Source of the DNA: Chamaelirium japonicum | Lineage: Eukaryota > Streptophyta > Magnoliopsida > Liliales > Melanthiaceae | Length of the DNA stretch: 64,000 nt | Reading direction: 5' to 3' | Assembly (NCBI GenBank): GCA_947650365.1 | Contig: CANTAL010000024.1 | Span: forward strand, 372,001 to 436,000 | Shown here: positions 1-14,800 of the stretch, piece after piece | Position numbering within the stretch: position 1 is the first letter of the stretch | Layout: each line of letters begins with the position of its first letter | Notes under the pieces: generated by a model | Databases searched by the model: none | What the model was told of the DNA's origin: nothing | Seen by the model: only the letters and a program-made list of their open reading frames with translations | Translations under genes and position numbers: made by a program

Positions 1-15
1 ATGGATCGTACGAAG

Positions 16-67
16 GAATTAGAATGGATCGTACGAATGAATTCATTCGTACGATCCATTCTAATTC
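16..67. repeat. 52-bp perfect palindrome at a - to + switch
   Basis: The - block and the + block meet exactly at GAATTC (39-44), so 26 bases on each side pair perfectly. The centre lies between 41 and 42, and the symmetry ends where 15 is G and 68 is A. This is the cleanest junction in the window, since most other switches have a few unpaired bases at the centre. It could extrude as a hairpin or cruciform. Confidence 0.95.
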
Positions 68-2022
68 ATTCGTATGATCCATTCTTACTCATTCGTACGA
101 TCTATTCTAATTCATTCGTAGGATCCATTCTTACTCATTCGTACGATCGATTCTAATTCATTCATACGATCCATTCTAATTCATTCGTACGATCTAGTCT
201 AATTCATGCGCACAATCTATTCTAATTCATTCGCACGATCCATTCTAATTCTTTTGCACGAATGTATCCATTCTAATTCAATCGTACGATCCATTCTAAT
301 TCATTCGTACGATCCATTCTAATTCATTCGCACGATCCATTCTAATTCATTCATACAATCTATTCTAATTCATTCGTATGATCCATTCTAATTCATTCGT
401 GCGATCCATTCCAATTCATTCGTATGATCCATTCTTACTCATTCGTACGATCCAATCTAATTCATTCATACGATCCATTCTACGATCCATTCTAATTCAT
501 TCGTACGTTCCATTCTAATTCATTCGTACAATTCATTCTAATTCAATCCATTCTAATTCATTCGTACGATCCATTCTTACTCATTCGTATGATCCATTCT
601 AATTCATTCGCACGATGCATTCTAATTCATTAATACGATCCATTCTAATTCATTCGCACGATCCATTCTAATTCATTCACACAATCCATTCTATTTCATT
701 CGTACGATCCATTCTAATTCATTCGCATGAAGGTATCCATTCTAATTCATACAATCCATTCGCACGATCCATTGAATTAGAATGGATACATTCGTGTGAA
801 TCCATTCTATTTCGTTCGTACGATCCATTCTAATTCATTCGCGCGATCCATTCTAATTCATTCGTACGATCCATTCTAATTCATTCATACGATCCATTCT
901 AATTTATTCGCACGATCCATTCTAATTCATTCATACAATCCATTCTAATTCATTCATATGATCCATTCTATTTCATTCGTACGATCCATTCTATTTCATT
1001 CGTACGATCCATTCTAATTCATTCATATGATCCATTCGTATCCATTCTAATTCATTTGTACGATCAATTCTAATTCATTCGTACGATCCATTCTAATTCC
1101 TTCGTATGATCCATTCTAATTCATTCATACGATCCATTCTAATTCATTCGTACGATCCATTCTAATTCATTCGCACGATCCATTCTAATTCATTCGTACG
1201 ATTCATTCTAATTCAATCCATTCTAATTCATTCGTACGATCCATTCTTACTCATTCGTACGATTCATTCTAATTCATTCGCACGATCCATTCTAATTCAT
1301 TAATACGATCCATTCTAATTCATTCGCACGATCCATTCTAATTCATTCACACCATCCATTCTATTTCATTCGTAAGATCCAGTCTAATTCATTCGCACGA
1401 AGGTATCCATTATAATTCATACAATCCATTCTAATTCATTCATACGATCCAATCTAATTCATTCATACGATCCATTCTAATTCATTCGCATGAATGTATC
1501 CATTCTAATTCATTCGTACGATCCATTCTAATCCATTTGTATGAATGTATCCACTCTAATTCATTCATAGGATCCATTCTAATTCATTCGCACGAATGTA
1601 TCCATTCAAATTCATTCATACGATCCATTCTAATTCATTCATACGATCCATTCTATTTCATTCGTACGATCCATTCTTACTCATTCGTACGATCCATCGT
1701 AATTTATTTGCACGATGGTATCCATTCTAATTCATTCGCACGAATGTATCCTTTCTAATTCATTCGTACGATCCATTCTAATTCATTCATACGATCCATT
1801 CTATTTCATTCGTACGATCCATTCTTACTCATTCGTACGATCCATTCTAATTCATTTGCACGAAGATATCCATTCTAATTCAATCGTACTATCCATTCTA
1901 ATTCATTCGTACGATCCATTCTATTTCATTCGTACGATCCATTCTATTTCATTCATATGATCCATTCTAATTCATTCGTACGATCCATTCTTACTCATTC
2001 GTACGATCCATTCTAATTCATT
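42..2022 (+). repeat. + block with one 36-bp flip
   Basis: The monomers are + from 42 to 773 and from 810 to 2022. Between them, 774-809 is a single reversed unit (GAATTAGAATGGATACATTC). TTACTC variants are frequent (82, 129, 428, 571). Long monomers with GAATGTATCC occur at about 259, 1494, 1543, 1603 and 1742. Short 15-bp monomers (TAATTCAATCCATTC) occur at about 540 and 1210. Frames that stay open for 73-81 codons at 1537-1960 are repeat by-products. Confidence 0.9.
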
Positions 2023-3280
2023 TAGAAGGGATACATTCGTGCGAATGAATTAGAATGGATCGTATGAATGAATTAGAATCGATCGTACGAATGAATTAGA
2101 ATGGATCATGCGAATGAATTAGAATGGATCGTACGAATGAATTAGAATGGATCATGCGAATGAATTAGAATGGGTCGTACGAATGAATTAGAATGGATAC
2201 ACGATCCAGATCCATTCTAATTCATTCGCACAATCTATTCTAATTCATTCGTAGGATCCATTCTAATTCATTACTACGATCCATTCTAATTCATTCGCAC
2301 GATCCATTCTAATTCATTCGCATGATCCATTCTAATTCATTCGTACGATCGATTCTAATTCATTCATACGATCCATTTTAATTCATTCGCACGAATGTAT
2401 CCATTCTAAATGAATTAGAATGGATCGTACGAATGAGTAAGAATGGATCGTGCGAATGAATTAGAATGGATCATATGAATGAATTAGAACGGATCATATG
2501 AATGAATTAGAATGGATCGTGCGAATAAGTTAGAATGGATCGTATGAATGAATTAGAATCGATCGTATGAATGAATTAGAATGGATCGTGCGAATGAATT
2601 AGAATGGATCGTGCGAATGAATTAGAATGGATCGTACGAATGAAATAGAATGGATTGTACGAATGAGATAGAATGGATCGTACGAATGACTTAGAATGGA
2701 TAATTCATGCGAATGAATTAGAATGGATCATACGAATGAATTAGAATGGATTCATTCGTGCGAATGAATTAGAATGGATCGTACGAATGAGTAAGAATGG
2801 ATCGTACGAATGAATTAGAATGGATTGAATTAGAATGAATCGTACGAATGAAGTTGAATGGATCGTACGAATGAATTAGAATGGATCGTACGAATGAATT
2901 AGAATGGATTGAATTAGAATGAATCGTACGAATGAATTAGAATGAATCATACCGTACGAATGAATTAGAATGGATCATACGAAGGAATTAGAATGGATCG
3001 TGCGAATAAATTAGAATGGATCGTATGAATGAATTAGAATAGATCGTACGAATGAATTAGAATGGATCGTACGAATGAATTAGAATTGATACATTCGTGC
3101 GAATGAATTAGAATGGATCGTATGAATGAATTAGATTGGATCGTATGCATGAATTAGAATGGATCGTGCGAATGAATTAGAATGGATCGTACGAATGAAT
3201 TAGAATGGATCGAACGAATGAATTAGAATGGATACATTCGTGCAAAAGAATTAGAATGGATTGTATGAATGAATTAGATT
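1985..3280 (+). repeat. 2.29-kb-spaced direct repeat, member D1
   Basis: It contains a + to - switch (CATTTAGAAGG, 2020), a - to + switch with ACACGATCCAGATCC (2200), a + to - switch (CTAAATGAATTAG, 2406) and a long - run ending near TGCAAAAG (3241). The same series follows at 4278-5573 with a constant offset of 2,293 bp: 2041 matches 4334, 2201 matches 4494, and 3241 matches 5534. The stable offset means there has been almost no net indel since the duplication. Confidence 0.9.
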
Positions 3281-4070
3281 GGATCGTATGAATGAATTAG
3301 AATGGATTGTATGAATTAGAATGGATACCTTCGTGCGAATGAATTAGAATGGATCGTACGAATGAAATAGAATAGATTGTGTGAATGAATTAGAATGGAT
3401 CGTGCGAATGAATTAGAATGGATCGTATTAATGAATTAGAATGGATCGTGCGAATGAATTAGAATGGATCGTTCGAATGAGTAAGAATGGATCGTACGAA
3501 TGAATTAGAATGGATTGAATTAGAATGAATCGTACGAATGAATTAGAATGGATCGTGCGAATAAATTAGAATGGATCGTACGAATGAATTAGAATGGATC
3601 GTACGAATGAGTAAGAATGGATCGTACGAATGAATTAGAATGGATTGTACGAATGAAATAGAATAGATCGTACGAATGAATTAGAATGGATCATGCTAAT
3701 GAATTAGAATTGATCGTACGAATGAATAGAATGGATCGTACGAATGAATTAGAATGGATCGTACGAATGAATTAGAATGGATTGAATTAGAATGAATCGT
3801 ACGAATGAATTAGAACGAATCATACCGTACGAATGAATTATAATGGATCATACGAAGGAATTAGAATGGATCGTACGAATGAATTAGAATGGATCGTACG
3901 AAGGAATTAGAATGGATCGTACGAAGGAATTAGAATGGATAGTACGAATGAATTAGAATGGATACCTTCGTGCAAATGAATTAGAATGGATCGTACGAAT
4001 AAGTAAGAATGGATCGTACGAATGAAATAGAATGGATCGTATGAATGAATTAGAATGGATACATTCGTGC
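2023..4070 (-). repeat. Mostly - block with a 200-bp + insert
   Basis: Orientation is - at 2023-2207, + at 2208-2409 and - at 2410-4070. GAGTAAGAATGG (the TTACTC variant) and short monomers with GGATTGAATTAGAATG recur at about 2825, 2907, 3510 and 3780. The composite marker CATACCGTACG is at 2948 and 3830. Confidence 0.88.
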
Positions 4071-4277
4071 GAATCCATTCTATTTCATTCGTACGGTATG
4101 GATCTGGATCATGTACCCGTTCTAATTCATTCGTACGACCCATTCTAATTCATTCACACGATCCATTCTAATTCATTCGTACGATCAATTCTAATTCATT
4201 AGTATGATCCATTATAATTCATTCGTACGATCTATTCTATTTCATTCGTACAATCCATTCTAATTCTTTCGCACGAT

Positions 4278-5573
4278 CCATTCTTACTCATTCATACGAT
4301 CCATTCTAATTCATTTAGAATGGATACATTCGTGCGAATGAATTAGAATGGATCGTATGAATGAATTAGAATCGATCGTACGAATAAATTAGAATGGATC
4401 ATGCGAATGAATTAGAATGGATCGTACGAATGAATTAGAATGGATCGTGCGAATGAATTAGAATGGGTCGTACGAATGAATTAGAATGGATACACGATCC
4501 AGATCCATTCTAATTCATTCGCACAATCTATTCTAATTCATTCGTAGGATCCATTCTAATTCATTACTACGATCCATTCTAATTCATTCGCACGATCCAT
4601 TCTAATTCATTCGCATGATCCATTCTAATTCATTCGTACGATCGATTCTAATTCATTCATACGATCCATTCTAATTCATTCGCACGAATGTATCCATTCT
4701 AAATGAATTAGAATGGATCGTACGAATGAGTAAGAATGGATCGTGCGAATAAATTAGAATGGATCATATGAATGAATTAGAATGGATCGTATGAATGAAT
4801 TAGAATGGATCGTGCGAATAAATTAGAATGGATCGTATGAATGAATTAGAATCGATCGTACGAATGAATTAGAATGGATCATGCGAATGAATTAGAATGG
4901 ATCGTGCGAATGAATTAGAATGGATCGTACGAATGAAATAGAATGGATTGTACGAATGAGATAGAAGGGATCGTACGAATGACTTAGAATGGATAATTCA
5001 TGCGAATGAATTAGAATGGATCATACGAATGAATTAGAATGGATTCATTCGTGCGAATGAATTAGAATGGATCGTACGAATGAGTAAGAATGGATCGTAC
5101 GAATGAATTAGAATGGATTGAATTAGAATGAATCGTACGAATGAATTAGAATGGATCGTACGAATGAATTAGAATGGATCGTACGAATGAATTAGAATGG
5201 ATTGAATTAGAATGAATCATACGAATGAATTAGAATGAATCATACCGTACGAATGAATTAGAATGGATCATACGAAGGAATTAGAATGGATCGTGCGAAT
5301 AAATTAGAATGGATCGTATGAATAAATTAGAATAGATCGTATAAATGAATTAGAATGGATCGTACGAATGAATTAGAATGGATACATTCGTGCGAATGAA
5401 TTAGAATGGATCATATGAATGAATTAGATTGGATCGTATGCATGAATTAGAATGGATCGTGCGAATTAATTAGAATGGATCGTACGAATGAATTAGAATG
5501 GATCGAACGAATGAATTAGAATGGATACATTCGTGCAAAAGAATTAGAATGGATTGTATGAATGAATTAGAAT
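4278..5573 (+). repeat. 2.29-kb-spaced direct repeat, member D2
   Basis: This is the partner of 1985-3280 with the same order of switches: CATTTAGAATGG at 4313, ACACGATCC at 4494, CTAAATGAATTAG at 4698. It ends near TGCAAAAG (5534), after which the two members diverge. Immediately downstream, a piece of this member, marked by TATGCATGAATTAG at 5447, is repeated at 5687, which gives a 240-bp local tandem duplication. Confidence 0.9.
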
Positions 5574-5770
5574 GGATCGTGCGAATGAATTAGAATGGAT
5601 CGTACGAATGAATTAGAATGGATACATTCGCGCGAATGAATTAGAATGGATCGTATGAATGAATTAGATTGGATGTTATGCATGAATTAGAATGGATCGT
5701 GCGAATGAATTAGAATGGATCGTACGAATGAATTAGAATGGATCGAACGAATGAATTAGAATGGATCGTA
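5386..5770 (-). repeat. 240-bp local tandem duplication
   Basis: Two adjacent runs share the order GATACATTCG, GATTGGAT, TATGCATG, GATCGAACG. The TATGCATG marker is at 5447 and 5687. The second run has CGCGCGAATG where the first has CGTGCGAATG. The same pair is present in copy B at about 34200-34580, so it predates the A/B duplication. Confidence 0.75.
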
Positions 5771-6541
5771 CGAATGAGTAAGAATGGATCGTACGAATGA
5801 ATTAGAATGGATCGTGCGAATGAATTAGAATATTGATCGTACGAATGATTTAGAATGGATCGTATGAATAAATTAGAATGGATCGTGCGAATGAGTTAGA
5901 ATGGATCGTACGAATGAATTAGAATGGATCGTGCGAATGAATTAGAATGGATCGTACGAATGAATTAGAATGGATTGAATTAGAATGAATCGTAGGAATG
6001 AATTAGAATAGATCGTATGAATGAATTAGAATGGATCGTACGAATGAATTAGAATGGATCGTGCTAATGAATTTGAATGGATCGTGCGAATGAATTAAAA
6101 TGGATCGTATGAATGAAATAGAATGGATCGTATGAATTAGAATGGATCGTACGATTGAGAAAGAATGGATCGTACGAATAAAATAGAATGGATCGTATGA
6201 ATGAATTAGAATGGATCGTGCGAATGAATTAGAATGGATCATGCGAATGAATTAGAATGGATCGTGCGAATGAATTAGAATGGATCATACGAATGAATTA
6301 GAATGGATTGTACGAATGAATTAGAATGGATTGAATTAAAATGGATCGTACGATAAGAATGGATCGTACGGAGGAATTAGAATGGATCGTACAAAGGAAT
6401 TAGAATGCATAGTACGAATGAATTAGAATGGATACATTCGTGCAAATGAATTAGAATTGATCGTACGAATGAGTAAGAATAGATCGTACGAATGAATTAG
6501 AATGGATCGTACGAATGAATTAGAATGGATACATTCGTGCG

Positions 6542-9328
6542 AATCCATTCTATTTCATTCGTACGATCCATTCTAATTCATTCGCACGATCCATTCTAAT
6601 TCATTCATACGATCCATTCTTATCGTACGATCCATTCTAACTCAATCCATTCTAATTCATTCGTACGATCCATTCTAATTCATTCGTACGATCCATTCTA
6701 ATTCCTTCGTACGATCCATTCTAATTCCTTCGTACGATCCATTCTTATCGTACGATCCATTCTTATCGTACGATCCATTCTAATTCAATCCATTCTAATT
6801 CATTCGTACGATCCATTCTAATTCATTCGTACGATCCATTCTAATTCATTCGCACGATCCATTCTAATTCATTCGCACGATCCATTCTAATTCATTCATA
6901 CGATCCATTCTATTTCATTCGTACGATCCATTCTTACTCAATCGTACGATCCATTCTAATTCATTTGCACGAAGGTATCCATTCTAATTCATTCGTACTA
7001 TCCATTCTAATTCCTTCGTACGATCCATTCTAATTCCTTCGTACGATCCATTCTAATTCATTCGTACGATCCATTCTAATTCATTCGTACGATCCATTCT
7101 AATTCCTTCGTATGATCCATTCAAATTCATTCGCACGAATCTATCCATTCTAATTCATTCGTACGATCCATTCTAATTCATTCGCACGATCCATTCTAAT
7201 TCATTAATTCGATCCAATCTAATTCATTCATACGATCCATTCTAATTCATTCGCACGAATGTATCTATTCCAATTCATTCGTACGATCCATTCTAATTCA
7301 TTCGTACGATCCATTCTAATTCGAATGGATACGAAGGAATTAGAATGGATCGTACGAATGAATTAGAATGGATTGAATTAGAATGAATCGTACGAATGAA
7401 TTAGAATGGATCGTACGAATGAATTAGAATGGATCGTATCAATGAAATAGAATGGATCGTATGAATGAATTAGAATGGATCGTGCGAATGAATTAGAATG
7501 GATCGTACGAATGAATTAGAATGGATCGTATGAATGAATTAGAATGGATCGTGCGAATAAATTAGAATGGATCGTATGAATGAATTAGAATGGATCGCAC
7601 GAATTAGAATGGATCGTACGAATGAAATAGAATGGATCGTACGAATGAATTAGAATAGATTGTGCGAATGGATTAGAATGGATCATACGATTGAGTAAGA
7701 ATGGATTGTACGAATGAAATAGAATAGATCGTACGAATGAATTAGAATGGATCATGCTAATGAATTAGAATTGATCGTACGAATGAATTAGAATAGATTG
7801 TGCGAATGAATTAGAATGGATAGTACGAATGAATTGGAATGGATACATTCGTGCGAATCCATTCTATTTCATTCGTACGATCCATTCTAATTCATTACTA
7901 CGATCCATTCTAATTCACTCGTACGATCCATTCTAATTCATTCGTACGATCCATTCTAATTCATTCGCACGATCAATTCTAATTCATTCATACGATCCAT
8001 TCTAATTCATTCATACGATCCATTCTAATTCATTCGTACTATCCATTCTAATTCCTTCGTACGATCCATTCTAATTCATTCGTACGATCTATTCCAATTC
8101 ATTCGTACGATCCATTCTTACTCATTCGTACGATCCATTCTAATTCATTTGCACGAAGGTATCCATTCTAATTCATTCGTACTATCCATTCTAATTCCTT
8201 CGTACGATCCATTCTTATCGTACGATCCATTCTAATTCAATCCATTCTAATTCATTCGTACGATCCATTCTAATTCATTCGTACGATCCATTCTAATTCA
8301 TTTGCACGATCCATTCTAATTCATTCGCATGATCCATTCTAATTCATTCGCACGATCCATTCTAATTCATTCATACGGTCCATTCTATTTCATTCGTACG
8401 ATCCATTCTAACTCAATCGTACGATCCATTCTAATTCATTTGCACGAAGGTATCCATTCTAATTCATTCGTACTATCCATTCTAATTCCTTCGTACGATC
8501 CATTCTAATTCCTTCGAACGATCCATTCTAATTCATTCATACGATCCATTCTAATCCATTTGTACGAATGTATCCACTCTAATTCATTCATACGATCCAT
8601 TCTAATTCATTCGTACGATCCATTCTAATTCATTCGTACGATCCATCCTAATTCATTCGCACAATCTATTCTAATTCATTCGTACGATCCATTCTAATTC
8701 ATTCGCACGATCCATTCGCATTCACTTAAACGATCCATTCTAATTCATTCATATGATCCATTCTAATTCATTCGCACGAATGTATCCATTCAATCCATTC
8801 TAATTCATTCGTACGATCCATTCTAATTCATTCGTACGGTATGATTCATTCTAATTCATTCGTACGATTCATTCTAATTCAATCCATTCTAATTCATTCA
8901 TATGATCTGGATCGTGTATCCATTCTAATTCATTCGTACGATCAATTCTAATTCATTCGCACATATCCATTCTAATTCATTCATACGATCCATTCTATTT
9001 CATTCGTACGATCCATTCTTACTTATTCGTACGATCCATTCTAATTCATTCGTACGATCCATTCTAATTCATTCGTACGTTCCATTCTAATTCATTCGTA
9101 CGATCCATTCAAATTCTTTAATACGATCCATTCTAATTCATTCGCATGATCCATTCTAATTAATTCATATGATCCATTCTAATTCATTCGTACGATCCAT
9201 TCTAATTCATTCGTACGATCCATTCTAATTCATTCGCATGAATGAATCCATTCTAATTCATTTGTACGATCGATTCTAATTCATTCATACGATCCATTCT
9301 AATTCATTCGCACGAATGTATCCATTCT
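6542..9328 (+). repeat. + / - / + blocks
   Basis: Orientation is + at 6542-7322, - at 7323-7856 and + at 7857-9328. The first + block has three CTTATCGTACGATCC shortened monomers (6619, 6743, 6763). Monomers with CATTTGCACGAAGGTATCC occur at 6961, 8148 and 8441. The RC composite marker CGTACGGTATGATTC is at about 8834. ATCTGGATCGTGTATCC at about 8906 lies here inside a + block and is not at a switch. Confidence 0.88.
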
Positions 9329-11816
9329 AAATGAATTAGAATGGATCGTGCGAATGAATTAGAATGGATCATATAAATGAATTAGAATGGATCGTATGAA
9401 TGAATTAGAATGGATCGTGCGAATAAATTAGAACGGATCGTACGAATGAATTAGAATGGATCATGCGAATGAATTAGAATGGATCATATGAATGAATTAG
9501 AATGGATCGTGTGAATGAATTAGAATAGATCATACGAACGAATTAGAATGGATCGTACGAATGAATTAGAATGGATTGAATTAGAATGGATCGTACGAAT
9601 GAATTCCAATGTATCCATTCTAATTCATTCATATGATCTATTCTATCTCATTCGTAAAATCCATTCTAATTCATTCGTACGATCCATTCTAATTCATGCG
9701 CACGATCCATTCTAATTCATTCGTTCGAATGTATCGTGCGAATGAGATAGAATGGATCATACGATTGAATTAGAATGTATACATTCGAATTCATTCGTAC
9801 GATCCATTCTAATTCAATCCATTCTAATTCATTCGTACGATCCATTCTAATTCATTCGTATGATCTATTCTAATTCATTCGCACGATCCATTCTAATTCA
9901 TTCGTACGATCCATTCTAATTCATTCGCATGATCCATTCTAATTCATTCGTACGATCCATTCTAATTCATTCGCACGATCCATTCTAATTCATTCATACG
10001 ATCCATTCTAATTCCTTCGTACGATCCATTCTAATTCATTTGTACGATCGATTCTAATTCATTCGCACGATCCATTCTAATTCATTCATACGAACCATTC
10101 TAATTCATTCGTACGATCCATTCTAATTCATTTGCACGAAGGTATCCATTCTAATTCATTCGTACTATCCATTCTAATCCATTCGCACGAATGAATTAGA
10201 ATGGATTGTACGAATGAATTAGAATGGATCGTACGAATGAATTAGAATGGATCGTACGAAGGAATTAGAATGGATCGTACGAATGAATTAGAATGGATTG
10301 AATTAGAATGAATCGTACGAATGAATTAGAATGAATCATACCATACGAATGAATTAGAATGGATCATACGAATGAAATAGAATGGATCGTATGAATGAAT
10401 TAGAATGGATCATGCGAATGAATTAGAATGGATCGTACGAATGAAATAGAATGGATTCGCACGAATGTATCCATTCTAATTCATTCGCACGATCCATTCT
10501 TACTCATTCGTACGATCCATTCTAATTCATTCGTGCGATCCATTCTAATTCATTCGTACGATCCATTCTAATTCAATCCATGCGAATGAATACGAATGGA
10601 TTAGAATGGATCATACGAATGAATTAGATTGGATCAAATTAATGAATTAGAATGGATCGTACGAATGAATTAGAATGGATACATTCATGCGAATGAATTA
10701 GAATGGATCATACGAATGAATTAGAATGGATTCATTCGTGCGAATGAATTAGAATGGATCGTACGAATGAGTAAGAATGGATCGTACGAATGAATTAGAA
10801 TGGATCGTATGAATGAATTAGAATGAATACATTCGTGCGATCCATTCTAATTCATTCGCATGATCCATTCTAATTCATTCGTACGATCCATTCTAATTCA
10901 TTCGTACGATCCTTTCTAATTCATTCGCACAATCTATACGTTCCATTCGAATTCATTCGTACGATCCATTCTAATTCATTCGTACGATCCATTCTTACTC
11001 ATTCGTACGATCCATTCTAATTCATTTGCACGAAGGTATCCATTCTACTTTTTTCGTACTATCCATTCTAATTCCTTCGTACGATCCATTCTAATTCCTT
11101 CGTGCGAATGTATCCATTCTAATTCCTTCGTATGATCCATTCTAATTCATTCGTACGGTATGATTCATTCTAATTCATTCGTACGATTCATTCTAATTCA
11201 ATCCATTCTAATTCATTCGTACGATCCATTCTAATTCATTCGTACGATCTATTCTAATTCATTCGTACGATCCATTCTAATTCATTTGTACGAATGTATC
11301 CACTCTAATTCATTCGTACGATCCATTCTAATTCATTTGTACGAATGTATCCTTTCTAATTCATTCGTACGATCCATTCTAATTCATTCGTACGATCCAT
11401 TCTAATTCATTCGTACGATCCATTCTAACTCATTCGCACGATCCATTCTAATTCATTCGCATGATCCTACGAATGAGTTAGAATAGATTGTATGAATGAA
11501 TTAGAATGGATCGTACGAATGAATTAGAATGGATCGTATGAATGAATTAGAATGGATTGTATGAATGAATTAGAATGGATCGTTTGAGTGAATACGAATG
11601 GATCGTGCGAATGAATTAGAATGGAATGAATTAGAATGGATTGAATTAGAATGAATCGTACGAATGAATTAGAATGGATCGTGCGAATGAATTAGAATGG
11701 ATCGTACGAATGAATTAGAATGGATCGTACGAAGGAATTAGAATGGATCGTATGAATGAATTAGAATGGATCGTGCGAATGAATTAGAATGGATCGTACG
11801 AATGAAATAGAATGGA
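9329..11816. repeat. Short-block mosaic
   Basis: The switches, by my reading, are: - 9329-9607, + 9608-9734, - 9735-9785, + 9786-10189, - 10190-10455, + 10456-10578, - 10579-10845, + 10846-11467, - 11468-11816. The junctions include GAATTCCAATGTATCC, ATTCGAATTCATTCG, GGATTCGCACGAATG, CCATGCGAATGAATACG and GATCCTACGAATG. Each recurs elsewhere in the window. The TCTATACGTTCCATTCG at about 10931 is a local irregularity shared with 39380 and 44572. Confidence 0.85.
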
Positions 11817-14800
11817 TTCGCACGAATGTATCCATTCTAATTCATTCATACGATCCATTCTATTTCATTCATACGATCCATTCTATTTCATTCATACGAT
11901 CCATTCTAATTCATTCGTACGATCCATTCTAATTCATTCGTACGATTCATTCTAATTCAATCCATTCTAATTCATTCCATTCTAATTCATTCGCACGATC
12001 CATTCGCATTCACTCAAACGATCCATTCTAATTCATTCATACAATCCATTCTAAGTCTTTTGCACGAATGTATCCATTCTAATTCATTCGTACGATCCAT
12101 TCTAATTCATTCGTATGATCTATTCTTATTCATTCGCATGATCCATTCTAATTCCTTCGTACGATCCATTCTAATTCAATCGTACGATCCGTTCTAATTC
12201 ATTCGCACAATCCATTCTAATTCATTCGTATGATCCATTCTAATTCATTCGCATGATCTATTCTAATTCATTCATACGATCCATTCTAATTTATTCGCAT
12301 GATCCATTCTAATTCATTCATACAATCCATTCTAATTCTTTTGCACGAATGTATCCATTCTAATTCATTCGTACGATCCATTCTAATTCATTCGTACGAT
12401 CCATTCTAATTCATTCGCACAATCCATTCTAATTCATTCACACTCATACGATCCATTCTAATTCATTCGCACGAATGTATCCTTTCTAATTCATTCGTAC
12501 GATCCATTCTAATTCATTCGCACAATCTATTCTAATTCATTCGAATGATCCATTCTAAGTCATTCGTACGATCCATTCTAATTCATTCGTACGATCCATT
12601 CTAATTCATTCGCACGATCCATTCTATTCCATTCGTACGATCCATTCTAATTCATTCGCACAATCCATTCTATTTCATTCGTACGATCCATTCTAATTCC
12701 TTCGTACGATCCATACGAATGAATTAGAAAGGATATATTCGTGCGAATGAATTAGAATGGATCGTACGAATGAATTAGAAAGGATATATTCGTGCGAATG
12801 AATTAGAATAGATCGTATGAATGAATTAGATTGGATCGTATTAATGAATTAGAATGGATCATACGAATGAATTAGAATAGATCGTACGAATGAATTAGAA
12901 TGGATACGAATGGATCGTATGAATGAATTAGAATGGATCGTACGAATGTATTAGAATGGATCGTACGAATGAATTAGAATGGATTGAATTAGAATGAATC
13001 GTACGAATGAATTAGAATGAATCATACCGTACGAATGAATTAGAATGGATCGTATGAATGAATTAGAATGGATCCTACGAATGAATTAGAATGGATTGAA
13101 TTAGAATGAATCGTATGAATGAATTAGAATGGATCGTGCGAATAAATTAGAATGGATCGTACGAATGAAATAGAATGGATCGTGCGAATGAATTAGAATG
13201 GATCGTACGAATGAATTACAATGGATCGTACGAATGACTTAGAATGGATCGTTCGAATGAATTAGAATAGATTGTGCGAATGAATTAGAATGGATCGTAC
13301 GAATGAATTAGAATGGATCGTACGAATGAATTAGAATGGATCGTACGAATAAATTAGATTGGATACGATGAATGAATTAGAATGGATCGTATGAATGAAT
13401 TAGAATAGATTGTGCGAATGAATTAGAATGGATCGTACGAATGAATTAGAATGGATCGTATGAATGAATTAGAATGGATCGTGCGAATGAATTAGAATGG
13501 ATCGTACGAATGAAATAGAATGGATTCGCACGAATGTATCCATTCTAATTCATTCGTATGATCCATTCTATCTCATTCGTACAATCCATTCTATTTTATT
13601 CGTACGATCCATTCTAATTCATTCATACGATCCATTCTAATTTTTTCGCACGATCCATTCTAATTCATTCATACGATCCATTCTAATTCATTCATATGAT
13701 CCATTCTAATTCATTCGCACGATCCATTCTAATTCATTCGTACGATCCATTCTAATTTATTCGCACGATCCAGTCTAATTCATTCGCACGATCCATTCTA
13801 ATTCATTCATACGATCCATTCTGATTCATTCGTATCCATTCTAATTCGTTCGTACGATCCATTCTAATTCATTCGCACGATTCATTCTAATTCAATCCAT
13901 TCTAATTCATTCGTACGATCCATTCTTACTCATTCGTACGATCCATTCTAATTCATTCGCACAATCCATTCTAATTCAATCCATTTTAATTCATTCGTAC
14001 GATCCATTCTTACTCATTCGTACGATCCATTCTAATTCATTCGCACAATCCATTCTAATTTATTTGCACGAAGGTATCCATTCTAATTCATTCGTACTAT
14101 CCATTCTAATTCCTTCGTACGATCCATTATGAATGAATTAGAATGGATCATGCGAATGAATTAGAATGGATCGTGCGAATGAATTAGAATGGATCGTACG
14201 AATGAAATCGAATGGATTGTACGAATGAGATAGAATGGATCGTACGAATGAATTAGAATCGATTGTGCGAATGAATTAGAATGGATCGTACGAAGGAATT
14301 AGAATGTATCGTACGAATGAATTAGAATGGATCGTACGAAGGAATTAGAATGGATCGTACGAATGAATTAAAATGGATCGTACGAATGAATTAGATTGGA
14401 TCGTATTAATGAATTAGAATGGATTGTACGAATGAATTAGAATAGATCGTACGAATGAATTAGAATGGATACGAATGGATCGTACGAATGAGTAAGAATG
14501 GATCTATTTTAATTCATTCATACGATCCATTCTAATTCATTCGTACGATCCATTCTAATTCATTCGCACGCTATTCTAATTCATTCGTAGGATCCATTCT
14601 AATTCATTCGTACGATCCATTCTAATTCATAAGTACGATCCATTCTAATTCATTCGCACGATCCATTCTAATTCATTCATACGAATCCATTCTATTTCAT
14701 TCGTACGATCTATTCTATTTCATTCGTACAATCTATTCTAATTCATTCATACGATCCATTCTAATTCATTCGTACGATCCATTCTAATTCATTCGCACGC

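Larger units (their letters stand above)
4071..6541 (-). repeat. Mixed start, then a 1.8-kb - block
   Basis: Orientation is + at 4071-4315, - at 4316-4498, + at 4499-4701 and - at 4702-6541. The + start holds an unusual stretch at 4092-4122, CGGTATGGATCTGGATC followed by ATGTACCCGTTC, which fits the monomer poorly. The - block contains an open frame of 79 codons (6003-6242, minus strand) made of the repeat. Confidence 0.88.

Noticed and set aside
774-809. Mobile element insertion at the short 36-bp flip
   Set aside because: The flipped piece is itself a satellite monomer of the 28-bp class (GGATACATTC). There is no foreign sequence, terminal repeat or target-site duplication.
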